From Vibrio penaeicida (GTDB lineage Bacteria > Pseudomonadota > Gammaproteobacteria > Enterobacterales > Vibrionaceae), in assembly GCF_002933855.1 (NCBI RefSeq), contig NZ_BFAQ01000029.1, positions 62,001 through 126,000 of the forward strand: a stretch of DNA of 64,000 bases, read 5' to 3'. Below, piece after piece: positions 16,246 to 25,125 of this stretch. The notes beneath the pieces are model-generated. The model did not search any database. It had not been told where the DNA came from and saw only the letters and a list, made by a program, of their open reading frames with translations. The position numbers and the translations under genes were made by a program. How positions within the stretch are numbered: the first letter of the stretch is position 1; every line of letters starts with the position of its first letter.

Positions 16246-17256
16246 ATGGTTTTGGCTAGCAGAGTAATTATGTACCGAGACGCGCTGCGCGAAGCTCTCG
16301 AAGAAGAAATGGAAAGAAACAGCGACGTGTTCATTATTGGTGAAGGCATCGCAGAACGAGGCGGTTCCTACAAAGTGACAGAGGGGCTACTTGATAAATA
16401 TGGAGAGCTGCGAGTTCGCGATACCCCTATTTCAGAAGCCAGCATGATTGGTGTGGGAGTGGGTGCCGCTATTTCAGGGGCACGACCCATCGTGGAAATT
16501 CTTTACGTTGATTTTGCCATGCTGGGTATGGATCAAATTGTTAATCAGGCTGCTAAATTCCGCTTGATGACCGGTGGTTCTGGTCATGTTCCATTTGTTC
16601 TGCGAACTCAAGGTGGAGCCGGCGGTGGGGTTGCGGCCCAACATTCACAAAGTTTAGAAGCACTGTTTTACCACATTCCTGGGCTAAGAGTTGTCATGCC
16701 TTCAACACCTTATGACGCAAAAGGGCTATTAAAACACGCCCTAAGGCAACCAAATCCCGTCATGTTTATTGAGCACAAACATTTATACATGGCCAAAGGC
16801 GAAGTGCCAGAAGGTGAGTACGAAATTGAGTTTGGTAGTGCTGATGTGAAGCTAGCGGGATCGGATGTCACTTTGATTGCTTGGTCGAACATGGTGCCTC
16901 GCTCTTTAGAGGTAGCGGAAGAAATGGCGAAAGAAGGCATTTCTGTCGAAGTGATTGATCCAAGGACGTTAGTGCCTCTCGATGAAGAAACCATTATCAA
17001 TTCTGTGAAGAAAACGAACAGAGTCATCATTGTGCAAGAGGCCGTACGTCGAGGCGGTGTGGCGTCAGATATATGCTCCATCATCCAAGACAATGTCTTT
17101 TATCACCTTGATGCACCCATTGAAATAGTGGCAGGGCTTAATACGCCCATTCCATTCAATCTAGAGTTGGAAAAAGCCTCCATTCCGCAAAAAGAGCAGA
17201 TTCGTGAAGCCATTTTGAAGGTGGCGAACAGCACCGTTCAAAGTGAGGCGGGATAG
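16246..17256 (+). CDS. Thiamine-diphosphate dehydrogenase E1 beta subunit (acetoin/2-oxoacid dehydrogenase type)
   Basis: The 336-residue protein has the expected E1 beta sequence: ALREALEEEMERN, IGEGIAERGGSYKVTEGL, DTPISEASMIGVGVGAA, FVLRTQGGAGGGVAAQHSQSLEALFYHIPGLRVVMPS, and the C-terminal transketolase domain VEVIDPRTLVPLD and VQEAVRRGG. It pairs with E1 alpha as an alpha2beta2 heterotetramer. The start is debatable: AAAGGAG lies only two to three bases before the ATG but about eight bases before an in-frame TTG two codons on, which may be the real initiator. Sixty-eight bp separate it from E1 alpha. Confidence 0.87.
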   Translation: MVLASRVIMYRDALREALEEEMERNSDVFIIGEGIAERGGSYKVTEGLLDKYGELRVRDTPISEASMIGVGVGAAISGARPIVEILYVDFAMLGMDQIVNQAAKFRLMTGGSGHVPFVLRTQGGAGGGVAAQHSQSLEALFYHIPGLRVVMPSTPYDAKGLLKHALRQPNPVMFIEHKHLYMAKGEVPEGEYEIEFGSADVKLAGSDVTLIAWSNMVPRSLEVAEEMAKEGISVEVIDPRTLVPLDEETIINSVKKTNRVIIVQEAVRRGGVASDICSIIQDNVFYHLDAPIEIVAGLNTPIPFNLELEKASIPQKEQIREAILKVANSTVQSEAG

Positions 17257-17305
17257 ATAAAACGTATAGCCGTATGTAAAGCGTTCGATTTTACAAGACG
17301 AAGAG

Positions 17306-17377
17306 CGATTAGCTTAACAAAACGCGAAACGATCAGTTTAACGCTATGCGGAACGACTAATAGCGGAAGCAAACGAA
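17306..17377 (+). repeat. Imperfect 24-bp tandem repeat in the E1 beta-E2 spacer
   Basis: CGATTAG, CGATCAG and CGACTAA recur at 17306, 17330 and 17354, exactly 24 bp apart, with partly conserved flanks (TTAAC, GCGGAA). The repeats fill much of a 140-bp spacer inside an operon. No function is evident. Confidence 0.55.
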
Positions 17378-17396
17378 TGAACAGGGAAGTGAAATT

Positions 17397-18560
17397 ATGG
17401 CGACTCCGGTATTGATGCCACAGGTTGGTCAGGATCTGGAAGAAGGCACGTTAACAGAGTGGATGATAGAAGTCGGCGACACTGTCAAAAAAGGCGATAT
17501 TGTTGCCGTGGTTGAATCTGAAAAGGCATCGTTTGAAGTTGAAACATATCAAGAAGGGGTTGTGCTGGAACTGCTTTATGAAGAAGGCGATACCACCACA
17601 GTGTTAGAACCCATTATGTTTATTGGGGCACCCGATGAAGCGAATAATGAAGAGAAAGCACAAGCGGAAACCACGCCTGTCGCCGCAGTTACTTCTTCGA
17701 CAGAAAACGACACAAAAGCCAAGGAAACCTCGCACCTAAATACAGTGACATCGGTTAATCATGGTCAGTTAGGAGCATCACCTTTGGCGCGAAGGATGGC
17801 TGCTAATCGAAATATTGATTTAGCCTCTGTCAGCGGCAGTGGACCTGGAGGGGCTGTGCTGGAAAGAGACTTGGCCGATGCAGAGCCGAGCTCTGGTAAA
17901 GATTATGGCAACCAGCCTTACTCCAAAGTTCGACAAGTTATTGCGGACAGATTGACGGAATCGAAGCAGACCAAACCTCACTTTTATCTGCGCACGGAAG
18001 TAGATGTCACGGATTTACTGGCGAAGCGTAAAGCGTACAACCAGTCCAATGATGACAACCTTTCGATTAACGATTTGGTGATTTTCGCGGTCTCTCGTCA
18101 ATTAAAACACCATGGCAAACTCAATTCGCATGTGTTTGCCGACCGTTGCACGCTTTTGGAAGATATTCATATTGGAGTGGCGGTGTCGGTTGATGACGGA
18201 TTGTTGGTTCCTGTTATTGATCATGCTGACCGTAAATCCTTGAAAGAAATCAATCAGGCATCTCGCGCTCTGGCTGAAGGTGCGCGAAAGGGAGTGAATA
18301 AATCCAAATCCCGTGGTTCATTCACCATTTCGAATATGGGGAAATGGGGCGTTGAACTTCTCCCAATCATCAACCCACCAGAAGCGGCCATTCTCGGGGT
18401 GGGCACCATCAATAAACGCGCTTGCAGCATTAATAACGAACTGGGATGGCGTGACTTTATGGTATTGACGCTATCGGCGGATCATCGAGCAGTCGATGGC
18501 GTGTACGGTGCCGAGTTTATGATGAAGTTGAAGGAAAGTATTACCGCTTTGGATATATAA
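17397..18560 (+). CDS. Dihydrolipoamide acyltransferase E2 (lipoyl, E3-binding and catalytic domains)
   Basis: The 387-residue protein has one N-terminal lipoyl domain (residues 1-75) with the modified Lys in VESEKASFEVE, a linker rich in Ala/Thr/Glu, a peripheral-subunit-binding domain (ASPLARRMAANRNIDLASVSGSGPGG, about 125-155), and a catalytic domain ending with the DHRAVDG active-site motif near residue 365. SRGSFTISNMGKWG is also typical. It accepts the acyl group from E1 and transfers it to CoA; re-oxidation needs an E3 encoded elsewhere. The start ATG follows GGGAAG at about eight bases. A hairpin follows before the aldolase gene. Confidence 0.9.
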   Translation: MATPVLMPQVGQDLEEGTLTEWMIEVGDTVKKGDIVAVVESEKASFEVETYQEGVVLELLYEEGDTTTVLEPIMFIGAPDEANNEEKAQAETTPVAAVTSSTENDTKAKETSHLNTVTSVNHGQLGASPLARRMAANRNIDLASVSGSGPGGAVLERDLADAEPSSGKDYGNQPYSKVRQVIADRLTESKQTKPHFYLRTEVDVTDLLAKRKAYNQSNDDNLSINDLVIFAVSRQLKHHGKLNSHVFADRCTLLEDIHIGVAVSVDDGLLVPVIDHADRKSLKEINQASRALAEGARKGVNKSKSRGSFTISNMGKWGVELLPIINPPEAAILGVGTINKRACSINNELGWRDFMVLTLSADHRAVDGVYGAEFMMKLKESITALDI

Positions 18561-18582
18561 ATTTTATGAACGTATGAATTAC

Positions 18583-18606
18583 GCCGAAGCGCGGAAGTGA
18601 TTCGGC
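18583..18606 (+). promoter_or_regulatory. Intergenic hairpin between E2 and aldolase genes
   Basis: GCCGAA and TTCGGC form a 6-bp stem around a 12-base loop. No T-run follows, so an mRNA stability or processing element is more likely than a terminator. Confidence 0.4.
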
Positions 18607-18639
18607 ATCAAGATAGACACTCTCTGAGGAGAATTAATT

Positions 18640-19512
18640 ATGCCTTTAATCTCAATGAAGCCAATGCTGCAAGATGCGAAGCGAGACGGTTATGGCGTTG
18701 CTGCCTTCAACATTATTGATTACAACAGCGCACGCTCTGTGATCAGCGCGGCTCAGGATCTGAACTCGCCTGTCATTGTCCAGCTTTCCGTTAAAACCAT
18801 ACGCTTATGGGGATACGACGCCATTGCATCATGGGTAAAAAGCCTAGCCCAAAACGTGGATGTGCCAGTGGCGTTGCACTTGGATCACTGTGCTGATCTA
18901 GATGTGATTCAGCGCTGTATTGATGCCGGTTGGACGTCGGTTATGTTTGATGGTTCGGACATGCCTTTTGAAGAAAACCTATCGATGACATTGAAAGCTT
19001 ACGACTTGGCGACACAGGCCAACGTAGCACTAGAAGCGGAGTTGGGGGCGATTGGTGGCGTGGAAGATGACAAAGTTGTTTCCCTCGAAAGCGCTATGCT
19101 GGCGGATTTTCAGGAGTGTTTGCAATTCTGCGCCGAAATGCCTGAACTAGCCGCGTTTGCACCAGCGATTGGCACGGCTCATGGACAGTATAAAGGTGAG
19201 CCCGTCATTGCTTACGATCTTCTCGAAAAGATCACGGAAAGCATTGATACCCCAATTGCATTGCATGGCGGTACTGGGTTAGCCGATGCACAGTTTGAAC
19301 GCTGCATTCGATCTGGCTGTGCCAAAGTCAACATTTCTACCATGCACAAGCATCAGTTCATCGAAGGGTTTGTCACTTTTGCCCTGAAAAAACCAGGAGT
19401 CAAAGAGCCCATCCCCTACATCGAGTCACAGTACTTGATGCTGAAAGATGGGGTGGAGTCGATGATTTCAAAATTTGGTTCTCAGCAAAGGGCAGATTCA
19501 TGGACGCACTGA
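18640..19512 (+). CDS. Class II (zinc) ketose-phosphate aldolase, GatY/KbaY/FBA family
   Basis: This 290-residue protein has the class II aldolase core: GYGVAAFNIIDYNSARSV at the N-terminus, HLDHCADLD with a zinc His, EAELGAIGGVEDD, IGTAHGQYKGEP with the second metal His, and LHGGTGL with the third, then VNISTMH for phosphate binding. These enzymes cleave ketose 1-phosphates or bisphosphates to dihydroxyacetone phosphate plus an aldehyde. The actual substrate is unknown; with the two FGGY kinases and dehydrogenases of this locus it is probably a ketose 1-phosphate. The end overlaps the following HAD gene by 13 bp. GGAG lies before the ATG. Confidence 0.88.
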   Translation: MPLISMKPMLQDAKRDGYGVAAFNIIDYNSARSVISAAQDLNSPVIVQLSVKTIRLWGYDAIASWVKSLAQNVDVPVALHLDHCADLDVIQRCIDAGWTSVMFDGSDMPFEENLSMTLKAYDLATQANVALEAELGAIGGVEDDKVVSLESAMLADFQECLQFCAEMPELAAFAPAIGTAHGQYKGEPVIAYDLLEKITESIDTPIALHGGTGLADAQFERCIRSGCAKVNISTMHKHQFIEGFVTFALKKPGVKEPIPYIESQYLMLKDGVESMISKFGSQQRADSWTH

Positions 19513-20198
19513 TTTTTGATTGCGACGGTGTTTTAGTCGACACCGAATGCGATGGGCACCGAGTGGCGTTTAATCAAGCATTCCAAGAGAAAGGCTTACT
19601 GGATTACTGGTCGAAAAGCCAATACGAAGAGCTGCTCGGTGTTGCTGGTGGTAAAGAGCGCATGTCTCATTACTTCAATGCCGTCGGTTGGCCAGAAGTC
19701 TCCATTAGCCGAGATGAATTCATAAAGAACTTACATCAGTTAAAAACGGCGATCTTTATGGCACTGATTGAATCAGGAGAACTTGCGCCAAGACCCGGGG
19801 TTAAGACCTTGATAACAGAAGCGTATGAGCGAGGTATACCGTTAGCGGTGTGTTCCACATCGAATGAGAAAGCCGTCAAAACGGTGGTGAAAAATTGCGT
19901 TGGAGAAGAGATCGCCAAAAGTATTCGAGTTTTCGCTGGGGATGTGGTCTCCGCTAAAAAACCCGACCCCGCCGTTTATAGGTTGGCTGCTGAAAAAATG
20001 CAGCTTTCTCCTAAGCGATGTTTGGTGGTTGAGGACAGCAATATCGGTATGCGAGCGGCGTTAGGTGCTGGGATGAATTGCCTAGTGACAAAATCCTACT
20101 ACACCGAAAATGAAGATTTTAGTGGTGCAAACCGTGTCGTGAGCGACCTATCAGAGGTGGATTTAACTCTTTGCTATCAACTAGTGGGTGATGAATGA
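19500..20198 (+). CDS. HAD-superfamily sugar-phosphate phosphatase or mutase (CbbY/PGMB-like)
   Basis: The 232-residue protein begins with motif I FDCDGVLVDTE, has an alpha-helical cap (about residues 17-90), motif II CSTS, the conserved Lys in SAKKPDP, and motif IV VVEDSNIGMRAALGAGM. These are HAD subfamily IA features, shared by CbbY, beta-phosphoglucomutase and sugar phosphatases. Its start lies inside the aldolase gene (13-bp overlap), showing tight coupling. It could dephosphorylate a dead-end or side product of the pathway, or act on an intermediate. The cap would decide, and sequence alone does not. Confidence 0.85.
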   Translation: MDALIFDCDGVLVDTECDGHRVAFNQAFQEKGLLDYWSKSQYEELLGVAGGKERMSHYFNAVGWPEVSISRDEFIKNLHQLKTAIFMALIESGELAPRPGVKTLITEAYERGIPLAVCSTSNEKAVKTVVKNCVGEEIAKSIRVFAGDVVSAKKPDPAVYRLAAEKMQLSPKRCLVVEDSNIGMRAALGAGMNCLVTKSYYTENEDFSGANRVVSDLSEVDLTLCYQLVGDE

Positions 20199-20349
20199 AA
20201 TGAGACCGTTAGATAGATAATCAATCTGATTGCGACTTGTTTGTGCGCCAAATTAGGAGACACGACGAGTCACATGGGCTTTTCCGAATATGTGCAGGAT
20301 CGGAATCAACACTATAGGACGTAGTGGTACTTGAATTAAGGAATTGAAC

Positions 20350-21465
20350 ATGAAAAAGCGCATCAACAAAGGTGTCAGCGAATCTGATACTCCAAAAACA
20401 GAACCAGTTACACACGAATCCGTTACACATGGAGCCAGTGATGATCTCTCCCCGATAGGGTTGTCTCGTCGAAGAATGATGCAACTGAGTATGGGGACGG
20501 CTGTCGCGGTCGCGACCATGGGACCAGCCACATTCAGACCTGCGATGGCGGCCTCGGGCAAGAAATTAAAATTTGCTGCTGCGCTAGGCTGGACAGCCTT
20601 TGATTCAGGTGCGGCCTTACACCAAGGGTACAAAGATGCCGTTGAACAACTTGGTGGCGAACTCACGATTACCGATGCAGGGTTTGATCCGAAGAAGCAG
20701 ACAGAGAACATCGACGCCTTCATTACCAGTAAACCTGATGCATTATTCATCACCCCTGCCGATGCGGCAGCGATAGCACCCGCCGTGCAACGTGCACTTG
20801 ATGCAGGAATTCCTGTTTTTGCTGGGGACAGCCAAGTGCCAGGGGTTGCCGTTCACAGTACCGCGATGTCGAGTAACTACTCCATGGGTTGGTTTACTGC
20901 CGAATGGCTCGCAGAGCAGATGGGGGGCAAGGGCAAAATTGCCATTGTAACCTTACCGCAAAATGAAAGTTGGGATCAGCGCACGCTGGGTATGGAATGG
21001 GCATTGCGCCAGTACCCCGGAATTGAAGTGGTCGCCAAATGGGCGTTTAACTTTAACGCCAGTACGACACCTCGCCAAGCTGTCGATAACATGCTGACAG
21101 CGCGAGACGATCTGGATGCCATCTGGTGCGCTTGGGACGGCGCGGCTATCGAAGGTGCCCTCGCTGTTCGAGCCGCAGGGCGCAAAAACATTTTCCTTAC
21201 CGGTATTGATGGCGGTCCTCAATCCTTCGGATATATCAGTGGCGGCTCTGCATTCAAGATGAGCTGCGCTCAAAGCTTCTATGAAATGGCCTTTTCTAAT
21301 GTGTTTTATGCCCACGAATACGCTGCGGGCAGAAACATACCTCGTTTGGTGATTACACCTTGCTACAAAGCGACAGAAAACACTTTGCAAGGGTTAGGGG
21401 AAAAAGCCGCCGACTATGACAGACCCGGTCGAGCGAAAGAACTGGGTTGGGTACGAGTCGTTTAA
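20350..21465 (+). CDS. Tat-exported sugar-binding protein of ABC importer C
   Basis: This 371-residue protein has a long N-terminus with a twin-arginine motif SRRRMMQLS at about residues 37-45 and a hydrophobic stretch ending near AMAA, so it is probably exported folded by Tat. That is unusual for this family, where Sec signals are the rule. The mature part is a Peripla_BP_4 fold: KLKFAAALGWTAFDSGAALHQGYKDAV, DALFITPADAAAIAPAVQRALDAGIPVFAGDS, DAIWCAWDGAAIEGALAVRAAG, and LTGIDGG. The ATG was chosen over a TTG two codons upstream for its spacing to AAGGA. It begins the transporter block SBP-ATPase-permease-permease. The ligand is unknown. Confidence 0.87.
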   Translation: MKKRINKGVSESDTPKTEPVTHESVTHGASDDLSPIGLSRRRMMQLSMGTAVAVATMGPATFRPAMAASGKKLKFAAALGWTAFDSGAALHQGYKDAVEQLGGELTITDAGFDPKKQTENIDAFITSKPDALFITPADAAAIAPAVQRALDAGIPVFAGDSQVPGVAVHSTAMSSNYSMGWFTAEWLAEQMGGKGKIAIVTLPQNESWDQRTLGMEWALRQYPGIEVVAKWAFNFNASTTPRQAVDNMLTARDDLDAIWCAWDGAAIEGALAVRAAGRKNIFLTGIDGGPQSFGYISGGSAFKMSCAQSFYEMAFSNVFYAHEYAAGRNIPRLVITPCYKATENTLQGLGEKAADYDRPGRAKELGWVRVV

Positions 21466-21477
21466 CTGGAGAGTAAT

Positions 21478-22992
21478 ATGAACAGCAACGTTATTTCGAT
21501 GTCAGGGATAGACAAGAAATTCGGTTCTGTCACTGCCCTTGATAATGTGGATTTTGAACTCAGGAAGGGGGAAATTCACGCACTGCTTGGAATGAATGGG
21601 GCAGGGAAGTCCACGCTCATCAAGATCTTGTCTGGTATTTACCAGAAAGACGCAGGGCAGATTGAAATTGAAGGGCGAGAAGCGGATCTCGGCTCCCCTA
21701 GTGCATCGTTGCAGCAGGGCATCGTTTCTGTACAGCAACATCCCGAAATGATCGATGATTTTACAGGGTATGAAAATATCTTTTTGGGAAGGGAAAACAA
21801 CACCTTCGGGCTTTTCTCATTGTTCAGCAGTGATGATCTCAAGCGACGAGCCGATGAGTTGCTGGAAAAACTGCCCATTCCAGTCAATCTGGATAAAACC
21901 ATTGCCGAAATGAATCCGGTGGAAAAGGAAGCCACCGCGATTTTGCATTCAATGGTCAATGACAAAATCACCGCCCTTATTTTAGATGAACCGACCTCGA
22001 CTTTGACAGAAAAAGAAAAGCTGCATCTGTTTGAGTTGATGTCGATCCTTAAATCTAGCGGTGTATCCATTATTTACATTACTCACCGCCTTGAAGAGGT
22101 GGAACAGATAGCGGATCGCTTCACTGTGTTTAGAAATGGCAAAAATGTCGGTTGCCATGATGTGACACAAGAAGCGTTGTCTCCGGCCGCCATTGCTGAG
22201 CTGATCCTTGGAAAATCGGTCGCAAATTTGTTTCCACCAAAATTGGAACAGGCATGCGGCGATGAAGTGTATTTAAAGGTGGATAACCTCTCTTTTGACT
22301 CATTTCATAATGTCTCCTTTGACGTCAAAAAAGGTGAAATTTTAGGCATTTTTGGCTTGGTTGGTTCGGGTATTGATCATTTGTCTAAAGTGATATTTGG
22401 AGCAAGAGTCAAAGGTGGCGGCAGTATTTATGTTCGTGGTAAAGAAGTGGCGTTCGAAACCACTCAAGACGCATTGAATCATAAGTTGTTTTTACTTCCC
22501 GGTAACCGTTTGAAAGAAGGGTTAGTACTGGAAGAAAACGTGGTGTTCAACATTTCACTGGCCAACCTTGACCGAGCATCTTCGGGTATGGGCGTACTAA
22601 ATTCAGAACAAACACATGAAGATAGCCTTGAACTGGTTAACTTAACGGAACTTCATCCCGCGGAATTGGACGAGGCCGCAAGTAACTTTAGCGGCGGAAA
22701 CCAGCAGAAAATTGTGATGTGCAAAGGTCTGTATGCTGAGGCAGAGATTTATGTGTTTGTGGAACCCACAATTGGTGTCGACATCGGTGCTAGAGCGACT
22801 ATTTATCGCTTGCTGAGAAAGCTTTCGCAAACTGCGGCGGTTGTCGTGATGTCATCGGATTGTGATGAAGTGCATGGCGTGTCGGATCGTATGTTTGCTT
22901 TATACAAAGGTGAGCAGGTATCGGAACCCGTGAGTGACATCAGTAGAGATGAGCTGTTGATTGCTGGCATATCAGGGGAGTACCGAGTATGA
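21478..22992 (+). CDS. Sugar ABC importer C, tandem ATPase with degenerate second site
   Basis: The 504-residue protein has two ATPase domains. Domain one keeps Walker A GMNGAGKST, Q-loop SVQQH, Walker B LILDEPTSTL and H-loop YITHRL, but its signature is MNPVEKEATAI rather than LS-type. Domain two keeps the signature FSGGNQQKIVM but has GLVGSGIDHL in place of a Walker A and VFVEPTIGVD in place of Walker B (Asp to Val). Since ATP sites form between one Walker A and the opposite signature, one composite site looks intact and the other dead. It lies 12 bp after the binding-protein gene and overlaps the first permease gene by 4 bp (ATGA). Confidence 0.9.
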   Translation: MNSNVISMSGIDKKFGSVTALDNVDFELRKGEIHALLGMNGAGKSTLIKILSGIYQKDAGQIEIEGREADLGSPSASLQQGIVSVQQHPEMIDDFTGYENIFLGRENNTFGLFSLFSSDDLKRRADELLEKLPIPVNLDKTIAEMNPVEKEATAILHSMVNDKITALILDEPTSTLTEKEKLHLFELMSILKSSGVSIIYITHRLEEVEQIADRFTVFRNGKNVGCHDVTQEALSPAAIAELILGKSVANLFPPKLEQACGDEVYLKVDNLSFDSFHNVSFDVKKGEILGIFGLVGSGIDHLSKVIFGARVKGGGSIYVRGKEVAFETTQDALNHKLFLLPGNRLKEGLVLEENVVFNISLANLDRASSGMGVLNSEQTHEDSLELVNLTELHPAELDEAASNFSGGNQQKIVMCKGLYAEAEIYVFVEPTIGVDIGARATIYRLLRKLSQTAAVVVMSSDCDEVHGVSDRMFALYKGEQVSEPVSDISRDELLIAGISGEYRV

Positions 22993-23981
22993 CCAAGACT
23001 AATGCTAAGAAAGCCGCTTTTATTCGAGTTGGGCTGTATTTAATTATCGTCGCTTTCATCACGTTGACGTTTTATCTACTTGAACCAAGGTATGTTACTA
23101 CTTCTAACATTACCGCTGTTTTACGCCATTTAGCGGCAACAGGCTTGGCCGCATTAGGGCTAACGTTTGTGGTGGTTTTGAAGAAGTTTGATCTCTCATT
23201 CCCTGGCGTCATCTCATTTGTGGCGATGACAATAGGGTTTGGTATCGCAGCGGGTATTGACTTGTATTTGGCGATCTTAATCGGGCTCGTCGTTAGTGTC
23301 GCATTTGGGCTGATAAATGGTTATGCGGTCAGCTATCTCAAGTTACCGGATATTGTGACTACCATCGCGGTTGGGTCGATAGCCGGCGGCGCTGCGTTCT
23401 TATTTAGTGGGGGACCGTCTATCTTCCGCAACTTCTTTACGTCGGGCTTGCTCGATATCAACGACGGACGCTGGTTCGGAGTGAACTATTCCACTTATTT
23501 ATTGGTGGCGGTGTATGCGTTGTCTTGGTTCTATCTGCACCGTTCTCGCTTCGGCAATAGCTTGTACGCGGTTGGGTATAACGAAAAGTCGGCATTTTAC
23601 TCTGGAGTAAACGTACGCAAATACGTCTGTATTGCCTACGTGATCTGCTCCACTCTAATGTTGTTTTCTGCCTTGTTGGTGATCGCTGAAACTGGCAAAT
23701 CAGAACCTATAGCGGGTAATGGATTTTTAATGCCTGCTTTTGCTTCTGTTTTCATCGGTATTGCATTTTTTGGTAAAGCCTCAGTACTGGCCACTCTTGC
23801 TGGGACGGTGTTGATTTCCATGGTTTTGAACGGGTTTACTCTGATCAATATTCCTTACTACTGGAGTGATGGTGCCACCAGTATGTTGATGTTAGTGGGC
23901 AGTATTCTATTTAGCCCTGACACCCGAGAAAGAGTGACAGGGTGGGTCAAGGCACGAATCCGTCTTGTTTCCCACGCTTAG
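22989..23981 (+). CDS. Sugar ABC importer C, permease 1
   Basis: This 330-residue polytopic protein is of the ribose/branched-chain permease family: about eight to ten hydrophobic segments, NITAVLRHLAATGLAALGLTFVVV, SYLKLPDIVTTIAVG, and a late AFASVFIGIAFFGKASVLATLAG loop. The usual GIDLSVGS motif has become KKFDLSFPGV, marking a divergent subfamily. Its ATG overlaps the ATPase stop. It is followed 26 bp later by a second permease, so the membrane part is probably a heterodimer, as in LsrCD or YtfT-YjfF. Confidence 0.88.
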   Translation: MTKTNAKKAAFIRVGLYLIIVAFITLTFYLLEPRYVTTSNITAVLRHLAATGLAALGLTFVVVLKKFDLSFPGVISFVAMTIGFGIAAGIDLYLAILIGLVVSVAFGLINGYAVSYLKLPDIVTTIAVGSIAGGAAFLFSGGPSIFRNFFTSGLLDINDGRWFGVNYSTYLLVAVYALSWFYLHRSRFGNSLYAVGYNEKSAFYSGVNVRKYVCIAYVICSTLMLFSALLVIAETGKSEPIAGNGFLMPAFASVFIGIAFFGKASVLATLAGTVLISMVLNGFTLINIPYYWSDGATSMLMLVGSILFSPDTRERVTGWVKARIRLVSHA

Positions 23982-24007
23982 ATTTCACAGAGAAGAGGTT
24001 TTTGACC

Positions 24008-25015
24008 ATGAGTAACAGTAACAGAGTAACCACTTGGATGATGAAATATGGCGTGCTGGTGGGGCTGTTTATCCTTCTGTTTGGGTTTGCCTTTGTCAGA
24101 CCGAATATCCTTTTGCCACAGAACATCACCACTATTTTCGCAGCCGCCAGTATCTCATTTATTATGTTTGCAGGGGTGACATGGATTTTCTCTATAGGGG
24201 AAGTCGACGTTAGTTTCACCAACATTGCTGCGCTTTCCAATGTCGTGACGGCCTGGTCGGTTCAACAAGGTATGGCGTGGGGTACGGCCATTCTGGCGGG
24301 GCTAATGGTGGGTGTGGTGTTTGGTATTTTAAACGGTGTATTGGTTGGGTATTTGCGCTTGTCGTCATTGGTGACCACGATAGCGACGGGTGGGCTGACT
24401 CTCTCTATTGCGAAAGCTATTGGCGCAGGCGCATCTTTTCGGATTGACGATACAGGTTTCATGGGCGATTTGGTGAATGCGTCGTTTGGCATTTTCCCTG
24501 TCACCATGCTTTTGGCGCTGCTTATTGCGTTTGTCTTATGGGTGTGTCAGGAAAAATTGCTTCTGGGACACTATATTTATGCACAAGAGTCCAATTATAA
24601 AGCGGTTCATGAAGCGGGTATTCCGGTCAAAAAGCTGAATGTTTATCTATTCTTATTTGCTGGCGTCATGGCGGCGTTGTCGGGGTGTTTTATCGCGGCG
24701 AGCTTGTCTTCTGGGCAACCCGGTATCGGCAATTCTTATTTTATCGATGGGCTAACAGCCATATTTCTGGGCAGCTTAGCGTTTAGGCAAGGTAAAGCTA
24801 ATGTCTTAGGCACATTAATTGGAGTCTTGATCCTCACGGTATTAACCAATGGAGCGGGTTTGTCTGGTTGGGCTAATTATGAAAGGGATATGGTGAAAGG
24901 GGGGCTGTTACTACTTGGGGTATTCGTGCTGATCCGCGGAGGACGCATTCACGCGCTAAAGCCTAAAGATAAACAGCCTTACGAAGCCGATAAGTCGGTG
25001 CTTTCGTCAAAATAA
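24008..25015 (+). CDS. Sugar ABC importer C, permease 2
   Basis: The 335-residue polytopic permease is related to its upstream neighbour: NITTIFAAASISFIMFAGVTWIFS, SIGEVDVSFTNIAAL in place of the GIDLSVGS motif, GYLRLSSLVTTIATGG, and IFLGSLAFRQGKANVLGT. The ATG start has GAAGAGG upstream; longer readings start inside the previous gene without a site. Its stop codon TAA lies in the first copy of a five-copy 19-bp tandem repeat. The protein completes importer C. Confidence 0.88.
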   Translation: MSNSNRVTTWMMKYGVLVGLFILLFGFAFVRPNILLPQNITTIFAAASISFIMFAGVTWIFSIGEVDVSFTNIAALSNVVTAWSVQQGMAWGTAILAGLMVGVVFGILNGVLVGYLRLSSLVTTIATGGLTLSIAKAIGAGASFRIDDTGFMGDLVNASFGIFPVTMLLALLIAFVLWVCQEKLLLGHYIYAQESNYKAVHEAGIPVKKLNVYLFLFAGVMAALSGCFIAASLSSGQPGIGNSYFIDGLTAIFLGSLAFRQGKANVLGTLIGVLILTVLTNGAGLSGWANYERDMVKGGLLLLGVFVLIRGGRIHALKPKDKQPYEADKSVLSSK

Positions 25016-25105
25016 AGCTTTTGTCACGGAATAAAGCTTTTGTCACGGAATAAAGCCAAGGTCACGGAATAAAGCCAAGGTCACGAAATAAAGCCAAGGT
25101 CGACA
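25011..25105 (+). repeat. 19-bp tandem repeat, five copies in exact phase
   Basis: AATAAAGC recurs at 25011, 25030, 25049, 25068 and 25087. The first two units read AATAAAGCTTTTGTCACGG and the last three AATAAAGCCAAGGTCAC-type. The first unit supplies the stop codon of permease 2, so the repeat seems to have grown from the gene end. There are no spacers, so it is not a CRISPR array. Confidence 0.9.
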
Positions 25106-25125
25106 GACACTAAGGACGGTGCAAA

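Noticed and set aside
25011..25105. CRISPR array
   Set aside because: The repeats are directly adjacent at 19 bp with no spacers and there are no cas genes.
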